From: Boletus sp. NGJ
Taxonomy: Eukaryota; Basidiomycota; Agaricomycetes; Boletales; Boletaceae
Assembly: GCA_019096195.1 (NCBI GenBank)
Contig: JAGTXK010000027.1
Span: forward strand, 310,001 to 374,000
Reading direction: 5' to 3'
DNA: 64,000 nt
The notes beneath the pieces were generated by a model. That model had not been told where the DNA came from and ran no database searches. It was given only the letters and a program-made list of their open reading frames with translations. The translations under genes were made by a program, and so were the position numbers. How positions within the stretch are numbered: the first letter of the stretch is position 1; each line of letters opens with the position of its first letter. Shown here piece after piece: positions 11,922 to 24,070 of this stretch.

Positions 11922-14900
11922 TCACGCACCATAAATACTCCCATACTGTCCATTCAAATACATCCCATCCTGTCCCTGTGCCGGCGCACCCGACGACTGC
12001 CCATACGCCATCCCCATCTGTGGAAATGACGTATAATCGTTCCAAAATTGAGGATACCGTCCCCCGCTCGCCGAGTCGTACCCTCCCTGGCCGCCACCCG
12101 GGGGATGCCCGTTCAACCGCGGCTGTTCATGCTGGGACGACGTCAAGCCGTGGGGTAGGCGTCGCTCGTCGATCAAACCCGTGCTGTACATTTGGGGCAA
12201 GACGGACGTGGACAACGTGCCCGGGAACGGCACGTACGCGCCCCCGTCCGAGGGCCACGGGTAGTACGACGGAGGTTGGGCCGTCGATAAAGACGTCGTC
12301 GAGGAAAATTCGCCCGGTTGCCTAGGCCCTGTTTCTTGCGACATCGGGGCGAACTGCGTCGAGCGCCAGGCCTGAGCGTACGGCTGCGACGGGGCGAGAC
12401 AACTCCCACCGGCAGAGGGCATGTGCATATATGAGCGGCCGTATGCATCTTCCGAGTCAGCGGCGTGCTCGGCGGCGCGTTTTTGTCGTTCGTGACCACT
12501 CTGACGTGTGACAAGTTGTCGGAAATGGACGTGTTTGGAGGCGCTCTTGTGCAATGGATCGCACCCACGCAAGAGCTCGTTAGCGCGGGCTGCCGAGGGC
12601 CAGACGGTTTCCATATCTTGCAAGGCATCCATACACTTGGTTAGCCCCATCCGAGACTGCGGATCGTTTGGGTGGACAGACACTTGTACAAGTTACGTGA
12701 GACTTGAGGTCAAAGCATGTGGCGATGTACTTACGACTCGTGACATGCATAATACCAGCGGTGAACACGTAGAAAGAGAGAAAGACAGGGGCACGTTGAA
12801 GGCAATATTTTTCGCGGTAAAATGTCACTGTCGAACCCCAATCAACACGATCGCACTCTTCTGCACGAGCGTAACAACCAACCTATGGATGCAATGTGGT
12901 TTGCCGCGCCAACACACAACTCATAACTTTTCTTGCTCGCAGCACGGACATCGGCGTCATCCGCATTCTCCGGTTTACTGACGTAGGGTTCAGAGGTATG
13001 CTCATTTTGAAAAACCAAAGTGGTACGCACTGCTTGTTCGACAAGTATATTTGCCGAATGCTAAAGCACTCACTGTGAGTCTTCAAAACGACAGGCAGGA
13101 CGGAACGCTCACAAAGGCCGATGCAACAGCAACGTCGTGCACCAGTATTGCATGTGTAGCGTCAATATGTGCGGCGGCGGTATCCCTCTGCTATCCGTCG
13201 TGCTTAAGTTACCCATCGAGTCATACCGCAACTCGAAACGCAAATGTTCCGAGAGGTCGAGATACCACTTGTCCAGCGACCCTTCGATACGAATGGATTC
13301 GGTATGCCGCGAGGATGCAGTGCGAATGGAATAGATCGACTGCACAATCTTGGACAGGATCGTGGCTGTATGTCACGTATCAAAAGAAGCACATCATAAA
13401 TACACATGTTGGACTTACATAGTGTTGCAGATGCAATGAAACAGGATAAAATGCGGCCGGGGACGGCTGGTGTCATTTCAGCCCCAGGGCAATATCCATG
13501 TCCCCTCGTATCTGGAGGCAGCGAGGGATGTGGCACCCATGCCTCCTGCTCGTCGGACTACCAAAAAGTGAGATGCCAACCAATTTGGAGGAGACGGGAC
13601 GGACCTCTTCGGTACCAGGGAGCTGTGTGTCGTAGTCCCACTCAAAAATAGCCAAAGGTCGCCCAATGTACGTGCTCACGTAGCCATCCAAAACGACACA
13701 TCCCCACCAAATCCGCCTCCGCTCCTGCAACTCGCGCCCACCGAATAATCGCCCCATACCCACACGAGCCCATCCGTCAGCAGCCCTGTGCATGCCCAGA
13801 TCTTGTGCCATCCGCACGGCCATTCCCGTGTACGCCCATGCTTGTGCCATGGCGCCGATACCAATTTCTCGGTAACCAAGGAGAAGTAAAGACTGCACAG
13901 TCGAGGGGAAGGACGAAGCGTATGTGTTGTCAAGTAGGTTCTTGGCTAACAGGAAGAAATTATCACCTGCCATCCACATCGGAGTGGGCTCTGGTGGATG
14001 CGGAGACGTCGGTGTAGAAGAACGAGAAGAGGGAAGAGGCGATAAGGAGGACGAATACCGAGCAGCTAAGGCAAACATGGAGAGCAACAAAAGAGGGGAG
14101 ACGTGGCGTCGCCTACCCTGTATTGGAGCCGGCGAGTTCCCTGCTAGATCAGACGAGGGCGAAGGTGTGTCTGGGGGTGGATTTTGCATGCTAGAGTTAT
14201 AAATATTTAATAAGAGAAGGGATGCATTCACCGTGTTGATCTTACCTCCGATAACCTTCCCAAAACGCATCTTTGTGAAGTATCGGGAATGCAGCATGGA
14301 CATAGGTGAAGTAGAGTTCTAGCAAGTGTTCTTGCATCACTGGATCAGGCAACAACGGTGCCAAATCACTGTCCAGTGCGGCAGACGTAAGCGGAAGATG
14401 TCCAGTGCTAGCATTAGCCGGCATCTTGTTTGAAGAAGTGCCTGAAGATGGACCGATAGCCGTGGGGGCCGACGTTGGCACGTTCGGAAGTGGAGGCCAA
14501 ACCCGCGCCTTTGGAAAACGCCTAGCAGAGCGACGATATCAGCAAATGCACTAACAAAGACATAAGCCATGAACGGCCATTTACCAAATCCCGCCCTCGT
14601 TCCTCGCCTCTTCCTTTGCGTTGATGCCCAAGAGGTACAAACCACTCGCCTTCCCATGATACCGAACTTGTTCATCCTCGTTCAGGCTGAGCTGTCCAAC
14701 GGCATCCACAACATCGTCGTCATCACTGTCGGAATCAGTGCTCGCACCCATGTAACCAGGGGCATATCCACTGCCAGATGTATGACTGGTGTTTGGAGGC
14801 GAATATCCTGGACTTGTGCTACCGTTGCGAGTTACGGTGGTTCCTTTGGGAGAGGAGCTACGACCATCTCCCTCATTGCCATCGACGCGCCGTCGTTGTC

Positions 14901-16691
14901 GCCGAACATGATCCCCGAGATGTGAGAGCTGAATAGAGGTATGTTGGCTTTGCAAAGGGAGTGGGGGATGAGGGTCATTCAGCAAAATTGTGTTAGAAGT
15001 GGTGGTGGCAGAGGGAGCAGAATGGCGGACTGGTTGCAAGTATGGTCGCGATTGAAGGGAAGAGGTAAGTAGAGCAGTAACACGATCTTGCCACTCAGTT
15101 GAAGGACTAAAGAAAGTAGACCGCGAAAGCCTTAACGTGCTGAGGGTCAATCTCGCGTTTAATCAAACACTTACTGCGTCGAATGGAGATCAATGCCACT
15201 CTGCGAATTGTCCTGAGCGTGGGTACTCAGTCGTACTTTGACGTTGACACCTTTGCGACCTTTAACGCCATACGGCGATGAATCAACACGATTCAAAATC
15301 TCTCTCGCAAGCATATCCTATGCGAGAGAGATTGAATCAGGTCAAATGCACAGAATATGGAATGGAATGGTCATCGAAATTTACTTTTCTCAACATCGCC
15401 AGGACACCCTCCAACGTCTCTTCCTTTTCTGGGGTTTCTAGGTCACGTTTCCCAGGTGAATCGGGATTGTCTACACCCTCGGCTCTGTCTGCCTCCACGG
15501 CTAAGAGAATGCCGAGGAGGGCCTCTGTTTGATGCAGGCGGGCCTCGATCGCGTCAATGTAGCCCTTGGGTGGTCCACGCTTTCGGGAAGGACCCAAGAA
15601 AGTGCATGCTTAGATGTCGGAAATGGAAGGATGCCAGTGCAACGGAAAGTGGGAACAAATGTGAAAAAAATGGGACACACCACGCAAAGGCCAAAGGGGG
15701 TTCCGACGGCAACAGGTTAGCCGGGTTGGGAAGAGCAAAGGATTGGGGGAGGCAGGGTGGAATGAACATTACGACAATGATAAGCCGGATTGTATGATGG
15801 AGGGAGTGCGGATGCGACCGAAAGTTTGGAAGCGTATACGGCACGAGTTGGCCAAGCATCGAGGCAACGATAAGATGGCATGTATTTGAATTACGTAGAC
15901 GTACGTTGAGAGATCGCGAAGTCAGGGGTGACCAAATGCGTGGAGTGAAGGGTGTGGGGGTAAGTATGGCGAGGTGAGATTCACATGGATTGAATAACAG
16001 GCACGGGGAGCATGAGGGTCGGTTCCGATAAGACGCGAGACAAAGTGATGGCATCGGTCAGAGATCACGAAAAGCAACGGGGGAGATGATGGACTCACAT
16101 GTGCCGAGCATAACGCAACTCTTGCAGGCGTCGCTGTCGGCGGTTCGCTCGCATTTGCACTTGCTTTTTCTGCACTGATCGCATGCTGCAACGAAGGAGG
16201 TTAGAGCGATAGTCAAGGTACATGAAGAGATGAAAAGTGCCTTTGCTGCTCCTGCGGCGTATGATGCGCTCAGACTGGGCGGCATGTGAGATCTGGCCGG
16301 AGGTGGTTGAGCCTGGGAGGTCGCTGAGGTCGTCTGCGTCCTCGTAATCATCGGGGAAGGAGAGGGCGTTCATGTCGAGGGCGATGCTTGCGCCGTGCTG
16401 GGGCCGTTTGAGTGACCAGGAATCGAGCGGATGGGGTGAGTTGGCGTGTGCCATGCCGAAGCGGAAGACGGAACGGTCGAGCGGTCGGGAGTCGTAGGCG
16501 AGGGGAAGACGGTCGGGCTTATCGAGACTGGAGATTGAGGGGAGGGGGTATGAAAAGGCAAATGTGTGGAGTGGGGAGGGGGTCGAGGAGGGCTCGGACT
16601 TGACAGAGGGGGTTGTGGAGGCCGATGAAGGGGGGAAAAAAGGCTTTGGGTCTGGGAGACGGAGGGGGTCAGTATAAGGATCGAAAGTCAT
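11922..16691 (-). CDS. Zn2Cys6 fungal transcription factor (XlnR/Gal4 type)
   Basis: A nuclear regulator with an N-terminal binuclear zinc cluster and a central fungal-specific regulatory domain. The start ATG at 16691 gives MTFDPYTDPLRLPDP, then a Ser/Pro-rich leader. The zinc cluster (16200-16085, finishing in the next exon near 15610) reads CDQCRKSKCKC, eight residues, CKSCVMLGTSC, giving C-X2-C-X6-C-X8-C-X2-C-X6-C with all six cysteines present. A basic linker (GPSRKRGPPKGYIDAIEARL) and a coiled dimerisation helix follow. The middle region holds HLLELYFTYVHAAFPILHK and, from 14165 to 13600, the fungal_trans core (GMAVRMAQDLGMHR, RRRIWWGCVVLDGYVS). The tail is rich in Gly, Gln and Tyr and ends YGSIYGA. 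The joint just before the zinc cluster has no obvious GT donor and may use a GC-AG intron. The target genes are unknown; the XlnR link rests on general resemblance only. Confidence 0.85.
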
Positions 16692-19600
16692 AGTAGGAAA
16701 GAAGGAGAGGCAAGTTGAGACATTGAGCCGCTGAACTTGTTCGACTTAAGTTAACAAGAGTGATGATGCCCCTTTGCCTGTAGCACGACTCGCAGAGGCG
16801 GACTGCTTACCTCACACGTACAGTAGTAATAAAACTCCGTCCCGCGATGACTTTGTGAGCGCACAGATACTAGGCGAGGGCGAGTCGGAGGCGCTGGGTC
16901 AGAACGAAGTCCTCGTTATTATTCACGTCCCCGTCCCTGCACTATTTCTCAGCTCTACCTCATTGGCTCCCCGCAGTTCTCACCGCACCAGCAACCCTGT
17001 CGCTTCACTTTTTTTCCACCGTCGGTTGTTTTACTCCCATCCGTCGTCCCATCCTCAAGTGCATGACTCATCGCGCCTTTCGCACTGCCCGTAAAAATGG
17101 CACGTTCGTCGTCACGCTACCATTTAGCGGTACACTGAGTCCAATTACCCAATCGGTCTCGATCCACGCACGGATCCCTTTCAACATCGTACAGTACCAC
17201 TCCTACCCACCATCGTTGCGTCGTCGACATCCCACTGTCCACTCCGACTTGCCGAGATCAACTAATCTTGTCCGGTAACACGGACGAAACATTCACCCAA
17301 CTATTCCAATCTTGTTCTAAATATGCCCACATCGTCAGACATTCACTAACGCTCCCTCTGACAGACCTTTTGTGGTACGAGGACCTGTTTCACTTATGTC
17401 AGTCTGTGTACTCGGGAGCTCGTGTCACACCAAGGTGTGTCCCTGTCCGCCACGCTGCGTTTCGCGAACTTAAAAATTCAAAAGCGCGGTGCACATGAGT
17501 CCAACGCATTTGTCCAGTGCGATGTGGGCACGTGTCGATCGGAGCCTTCATCACTTGTACAAACCATTAGTAAAGTCTTCTAGGCAACTGGCTGCAGGTG
17601 TGCATCAAAGAACCTCTCCTTTTCTAGCAATTGCCCTTTTCCGCGCTTAAGCCACCGGGTGAGAAACGTTCTCCACGTTGTCTGCTTCCCAATACATCGC
17701 TCATCCTTTCCACATGGTCTGTCCGCCGCTTAAGACGGCCACCAGACTCCAGTGTGTCAGCCATGGCCCTGAGCAGGTTACGCATTCGACATTCAATGAG
17801 GTCGTTCATGGCAGCTCTCTCCTTCTAAAAGCGCTCTCTGGGGCCCTGTTGATGATCCTTGCGTATCAACCGCTTATCGTACCAATCCCTTGATGTTGTA
17901 AATCTGACATCCTTCATACTCCCGCTTCTGGTCACCAGGTCATGTTCGCGCGCTTGGGATCAAATTTCAACGTGGAATTCGGATGCTCCATGGCAACATG
18001 CCAGCCGCTAACTGCGCCTACTTTATTATGCACAATATATAGATGCGATCAACTCGTACATTGCATTTTATTACGCCTTCAACCCGTAAAAGTATCGATG
18101 TGGCTCCCATTTTACGGTCACTACTAATGTTACTTTGTTGCTCCCACAGGTCCACCACCGGTGTTCTCGATGCCGTTTTACACGATCCGATCCTTCCCTT
18201 GCGGCGGATGACAATGTCTGATGGACTGCCCTGAAGTTCACCACATGCCCGTCCCAATTATCGCCCCGTTCCTTTCATGTCTACTTTCGTGAGATATAGT
18301 TTCCAAAGATGTGAACACCTGTCGACGACAAACAGCCAAAAATGCATGTGCAAGGGAGTCCGCCATGACATCCTGAGAACCGGTCACCAAGTGTGAGTAT
18401 CGGATATACGCTCGGCCGCCTGGCATCGACGTCGTCCGTTCTCCCCCGATGGGGGAGGCACGTACAAGAAACCGGAGAGGACAACAGTCACATCCTCCGG
18501 GTTCTTCCTCGTTCGCATCCGCAGTCAAATTACAGTTACATTCATCGGCTTCAGTTTCGTCACTCCCAGCGGTCGCTCTTCATCATGTCGACACTAGGTA
18601 TTTGTAATTTGGAAAGCACCTAGCATTGATTGCCCCCGGAGGATTATGATCGAGATTGTTATCGTGCAGACGAGTTGGGATTGAGACACCGGTAGTGTCG
18701 GGTGGTAAGTGCATCACACCGTGACGTAGCCTGAGTATCCACTCACCGTATCGATCATTTTCGTCACGCTTTCCATCATCCGACAACCGGAAGCGTTTGA
18801 GACCTTAAATTTTCTTAGGTCACTACATTCCCGGTCCGCCCATCAAAATGACCGCACAACGAGGCCGGTCAGCTCTATCGGTGTCCAAGGCGCAGAGAAG
18901 CTACGACAATGCTGGATTGGTTCACTAGTTTCCTCTTCTCTAACCGCAAATTTTCTTTGAAAGGCATTCCCGGACTCTCATCTTCCCCGGTAACACATGG
19001 ACGTCAGGGCTTGATGGACCTTCGTTTGCGCGACCCTCGCTCGAAATCAGGAACGCTGTGTTGTGTATATTGTGTTTCAGAGTTGTGGAGACCCGTCGTG
19101 CACGTCGGCCTCTACTAAGGACGAGGTCGAGGCAACAGTCTCAGGTGAAACACAAATATGGTAGGTCCGTTCATCGGACTGGCATCAAGGGTCGGACTTG
19201 GAGATAGAACATAGGAAGCTCCACCATAACAGGGTTAAAGCCACTTACCTCAGTGCCAACCTTTGCGCCATGCCCAATTGCAAACCCCATGTCGAAAACC
19301 TTGCAAGTCCGATCAACTATCCAGTCATGTGGGCGCCGAACACAGGAACAAAGGTCATGGCGGAGGTTCCGTGCACTTTGGTTCTATTAGAGTCTAGTCC
19401 TCCCCTTTCTCACCTTGGACAAGTTCCCTCTCTAAAGCATCCGAACACTCCACGGTGCCGTGTGAACCGGGGGAAGGCAGACGTGGGTACATGTTCCTTC
19501 GCGAGCGTTGAGTTATTGTTGACCCCTATGTTCTTGATGTACGTACCATGCGATCAATCTTTGATATGGGCCCCGAGGTCTCGACTGCGTTTCCTGTCGG

Positions 19601-22219
19601 CCCTTCTCGCCCCCCTGCTCAGTGCTCCTGTCCGCTTTCTTTCGTCTAGTGCTGCGCATCGACCGTATCGATGGCTCCCCGAGCCTGACGCGCTTGGCAC
19701 GACCACTCATTACATAGCATCCATCACGAGATCCGAACATCACAGTTCTGTGACTGTTCCATACTTCCCTGTATCACATCGAAGCGAATCACGAACACGA
19801 CTGCGGAATCACTCTCCACGCACCACACGCTATTTATTCACGTCCTTCCCCCATCGTATCGTACCGTGATCTGTGGCGGGTGTGGTGCGATGGTGAGGGT
19901 GCGGCGAACGGCATGAATCTTTGTGTGGTGCTTTTTAGCTGGATATGTAGACAATAGTGTGAACGACGCATGTGGTCTGCATCTAACCGTATGTGCATGC
20001 TCGTCAAAGACGTCACTACTGGCTAGTCTGACTGGCATGCATGCCAGCCATAGTGAATCCATACGATACCGCCATGATACACGACATGATATATGACATA
20101 GGATGCATGAATGTCCCCTTATTCACGTAGCCTCATCGATCCAAATCAACATTCTACTGATCACATGTATTCCATCCCCGCGGATTCAGGCGTCACTTGA
20201 ATATCGCGATCGAATGTATCAGTATCCATCCAATCCAGTCCTACGATTGAACAGCGTTATTGTGTACATGTTCGATTTCTCTTGCGGTGGAGCAGTGACG
20301 CAGCGTACATGACACATATCCGGACGTGGCGGCCCGTGAAATGACTACTGCATGCTCTCTCCCCCCTCGGAACGCCCTGGACGTTTGAGCGGCGACCGTG
20401 CGCGTGATAAATCAATCTCTGGTAACCTATGCAATTGAGTCGCAAAAAAAAAGCTTCACATGGTCATACAGAGTCAAACGCTGGGCGCTCGACTTCATGA
20501 TACGCGTGCGTATATACGGGCAGCCGCAACCATACCTCACGTTGAACGCTCGGCCGAGGGAAGACACGTCCGAACCACCGTTCGCCTCCAAGAATGTCTC
20601 AGCACAAGGTGTCCAGTAATTCGTAAACGAAGACTTTATAAAACATCAACATAGACAGGCAGTGAAATATGGCCCGGTCCGAGCAAACGGTTACCCCGCC
20701 CCTTGGCCCCCTGCTCGTCTGTGCATCGTGTCACATTACTTGGTTGCCAGAAGCAAGTTATATTCCAACGACTGACCAAGCTGATCACTGTACAATGGAA
20801 CATACGGCCCGGTGACCGGCCGTTTCCCCCTCTCACTCCCCCACCCTCGGCACATCGTTGGGAAGGTGGGACTGAGCTTGCCCGCGCCGGCGTTCTGGAT
20901 CACGTCTCACTCGATCGCGTTTATCCGAAACCCGGAAGGTCTTGTTGTGGATAGATGCGGATTTCTGGAACGCCAAGCCAAGTTGCGGCCGTGTCGTGTG
21001 CATCGGAGCCAATGGTCACTTTATCTATCACAGGAAGGGTCTCGCCCGTACGAATCGGTAGAGTAAACTGCTGATCTCACTGCGAAGAAGGTCCGAGTCC
21101 GAGTCTACGTTGACCATCATTCGGCTATGAACTCAATTTCCTCTTTTTTTTTTTTTTGGCAAGGCATACGACGCGGTGCGCCGAGTCGTAGAGAGGAGGG
21201 GATAGCCGGGCCGGTTGTGGACCGTTAACTTACCCCTGTTGACTGTCATGTGTTCACACTTGCACAACGTGATTGATTCAACGAACGCGGCGGCCGGGCC
21301 GCCATTGTCCCGGCATCGCCAAAGCGCCCAAACCTACTTGACGGCCCCGAGATGGCAGACTGACGGTGGTTCTGGAAGGCGCGACGAGTTCGTAGCTCCC
21401 CTATACCATCAGATACGCCTCGTATTTTCCAAAATCAAAAAATATTCATCGTACCCGAGCTTGTAGATATTGTCGGGAATGCGCATAATGGACGACATGA
21501 GGACGCATAGAACCCTATCCGTCGGGTCTCGACATGACCAAATTTTAAGGAGACTGAGCGCTTGCCATCGTGCGCGACGATCGGGTCTGTCACAAGCTTA
21601 AAATTCGTCAGTGAACAAGAAAAAAAAGAAGGCTCTGCAAGAGGGGAATCGACCAAACGTTTGCCAGCTTGGTGCCCATCCGCCTGTACGAACGAGCAGA
21701 AATCCGACTCGTTTGCCCGAATCTTCCATTTTCCTTTTGATTCAAGCTTTTTCAAAATGCTCGATCTGGGAGCCCGTCATTGATATGAGATGGCGGATAT
21801 ATATCCTATGACAATGACATGACGGTGATCCCCTCGTTCAGTTCCTGTGGACCCTCGGTGATCGAAAGGGGGACGTGACATTTTGACAAACATTACTTTT
21901 GGTATCTTTTTTTTTTTTTTTTTTCGATGTCGACGGCGTTTTAGTCGGCTGGGGGTGCTCGATGGCCAAAATGCGGACGCCGAGTTCCACGAATGCTGCG
22001 GCACCAGAGTAGGCTATACACGTGACACGTGGACACGCTGGGCTTGATTACGTCATGATCAGATAGCGATCATCAAAAACAGAGTTCGACGAGGCGTATC
22101 TTCGGATCATTTTCATGACTTCACGTCATTCCGGCATCCGTACAACCGACAACAGAGAGGACATGTCCACATGGTCCCCATGCCAGGTAAAGTTGGACGG
22201 TAAGCGGCGTTCTGCGGTC

Positions 22220-22575
22220 GTGAGCGCGACGGTTCAACGCCTTACAATGGACTTTTGTGTTCCCCGCTTTTGCGCACACAGCCGCACCTGGGACGCAAGA
22301 GTTGACATGAAGGCACCGTCGTGCTTGACAAGAGTGGGTGTGACAGCGTGCGGAGTTTATGCCATGCCATGTCAGGCCAACGAAAATCAGTGTGGAAAAG
22401 GGGGGAGGCCACGGTCGTGAGCACAACAATTCAATGAATGTTATGCATACGCCGTTGTGCGTGAAAAAGGTTCAAGCACGTGCACGACACATTCATTCCC
22501 CTTTGCCCCACTAGTGCGACAGAGCCACTTGGAACGCGAGCGTTGAAATGAAGGCACCATCGTCTTTGACAGAAT
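22220..22575. repeat. Imperfect direct duplication, units about 240 bases apart
   Basis: Two blocks share an ordered set of words. Around 22290 there is a GGGACGCAAG segment followed by GTTGACATGAAGGCACCGTC. Around 22535 there is GGAACGCGAG followed by GTTGAAATGAAGGCACCATC. Looser similarity extends leftward to about 22225 and 22425. It looks like an old tandem duplication of a non-coding piece. Confidence 0.5.
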
Positions 22576-22599
22576 CAAGTGTTTGACGTACGGCAAACG

Positions 22600-23700
22600 C
22601 TGAAACTGTGCCATATTTGGGGCAAGTTAAGCGAGATTTGAATTGAAGCGCTCGACTCGGGCGGTAGGGGCATGGAAGAGATCAGTAGCGGGTGCATCGT
22701 TGAGCAAATGGCAGACGTCGTCGAGGTGGAGGCGCAACTCAGTTGATACATGGGATGACCAAAGTTTGTTCGTGTTAGTGAGAGTTTGACAGAGCCCTGA
22801 TCTCCATTGGACAGGGTGGAGCAGTACACGGGAACAGATTGCAAGCGAGGATCGGGTAGCAGTTACCCTGAGTTATATCGTCCAAACCAGCTCAAAAGCA
22901 CCTTTTGCAGACGGCATCTTGGGGTGCGAAACATTCTGACGGATATCATTGGTGAGTGAAAAAAAGTATTTAGGAGCAGCCATGTACCCACTCCAATGTA
23001 CTGCCGCAAGGTCCCGCACAAAAGTGAAAAAAAAAAAACTTTCCTGACCAAAAAACGGGGTACGATGTTGCTTTCCTCAATGATGACAACGCCCTCGCCA
23101 ACCCGACTTGCTAGATGCGGAGCTAAGGATCCAAGGTTTCGCTCCCAGGGTACGACGATCAATGAAAGAGGACAAAGAGTCACTCCATCCCGCTCTCGCA
23201 GAAGTTCGACCAAGATTCATTGTCACGACGGTTGAACCGTAACGGCATGTGACATTGCAAGAAATTTAATTAACGCTGTATATGACATTGTGAAGGGGAG
23301 CACTGACAGATCGACTGGGATGAGAGGTGCCACCGTCAGGGAGATCGGCGGCGGGCGCCGACGTCACATCCACCAAGTGTCAACGACGGATGAGAATTTA
23401 GTGGTGGGTGTGGGGGTGGGTGCTGTCAATGGCCATTGGATCATCTAGTGTGGTGATATTATCAGTAACGATGATGACGGCAGAAACCTTGGGCGTAAAG
23501 TTTAGTTCGCGCTCCCATAAAAAGGGTGCCGATAAGAACAACTTGAAGTGGCGCAAACGGAACGTTCTATTCGGTGCAGTGTCCTGAGTAGAGGCGTGAA
23601 AGTACTCGCCTGCATTGTACACTGTGATTTGGGTCATTCTCATCAGCTGCAATTGTCACTATTGTGTTGCCATCTGGAAAAGGTTCGTGTGCATGTGGAA
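22600..23700 (-). pseudogene. Possible F-box/LRR-type protein remnant
   Basis: Minus-strand fragments have the feel of the long, fast-evolving F-box/leucine-rich proteins of mushrooms. They are a segment with FRLRHFKLFLSAPFLWEREL near 23540, one beginning MVELLRERDGVTLCPLSLIV near 23210, and one with LRLHLDDVCHLLNDAPATDL near 22730. They are in different frames, have no clear splice sites between them and lack an F-box. I read them as a decayed gene, but chance similarity is possible. Confidence 0.25.
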
Positions 23701-24070
23701 TGAGTGAGAAAGCCGGAGCTGTCGGTGAATCTTGTTTCGGGTTATGGAAGCTGAGCGCTGAACCTGCACAAGCCGGTGACTGAGACTGAAGTCCATGAGT
23801 TCATCACAGCCAAGTTTCACGACTCTTGTGCGGCTGGCGCGCGACTCGCTCTTGCCTTGTCAAACGCTGCACGGCGAAGAAATTGTAACGCGCTTAACCG
23901 ACGTCCTCGGGAAGCAGGCGTGGGAAACGGTGCCTTTGTAGCCGCGCCACCGCTTCACTTCACCATTCTCGTTTGGATTTCATCAACGGCTTTGTTTTTT
24001 CGCCTTTGCTTCGTCGGGGGAACTGGGCGGACGTGACGACCGCGACGACGAACGACGACGGCACCTAATC

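Larger units (their letters stand above)
16692..24070. other. 7.4-kb gene-poor interval
   Basis: No reading frame here has codon use, motifs or splice patterns that I can support. The longest open frame (19198-19869, +) resembles nothing I know. The stretch includes the promoter of the Zn2Cys6 gene on its left and that of the Ser/Pro-rich gene on its right, poly-T runs near 21145 and 21907, an imperfect duplication near 22.2-22.6 kb and a possible F-box/LRR remnant at 22.6-23.7 kb. The size is unusual compared with the tightly packed genes at 35-48 kb. It could hold long untranslated leaders, non-coding RNA or decayed repeats. Confidence 0.5.

Noticed and set aside
19198-19869. Open frame of 223 codons in the gene desert (+)
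   Set aside because: No motif, no splice context and Ser/Pro/Arg composition typical of chance frames in GC-rich DNA.
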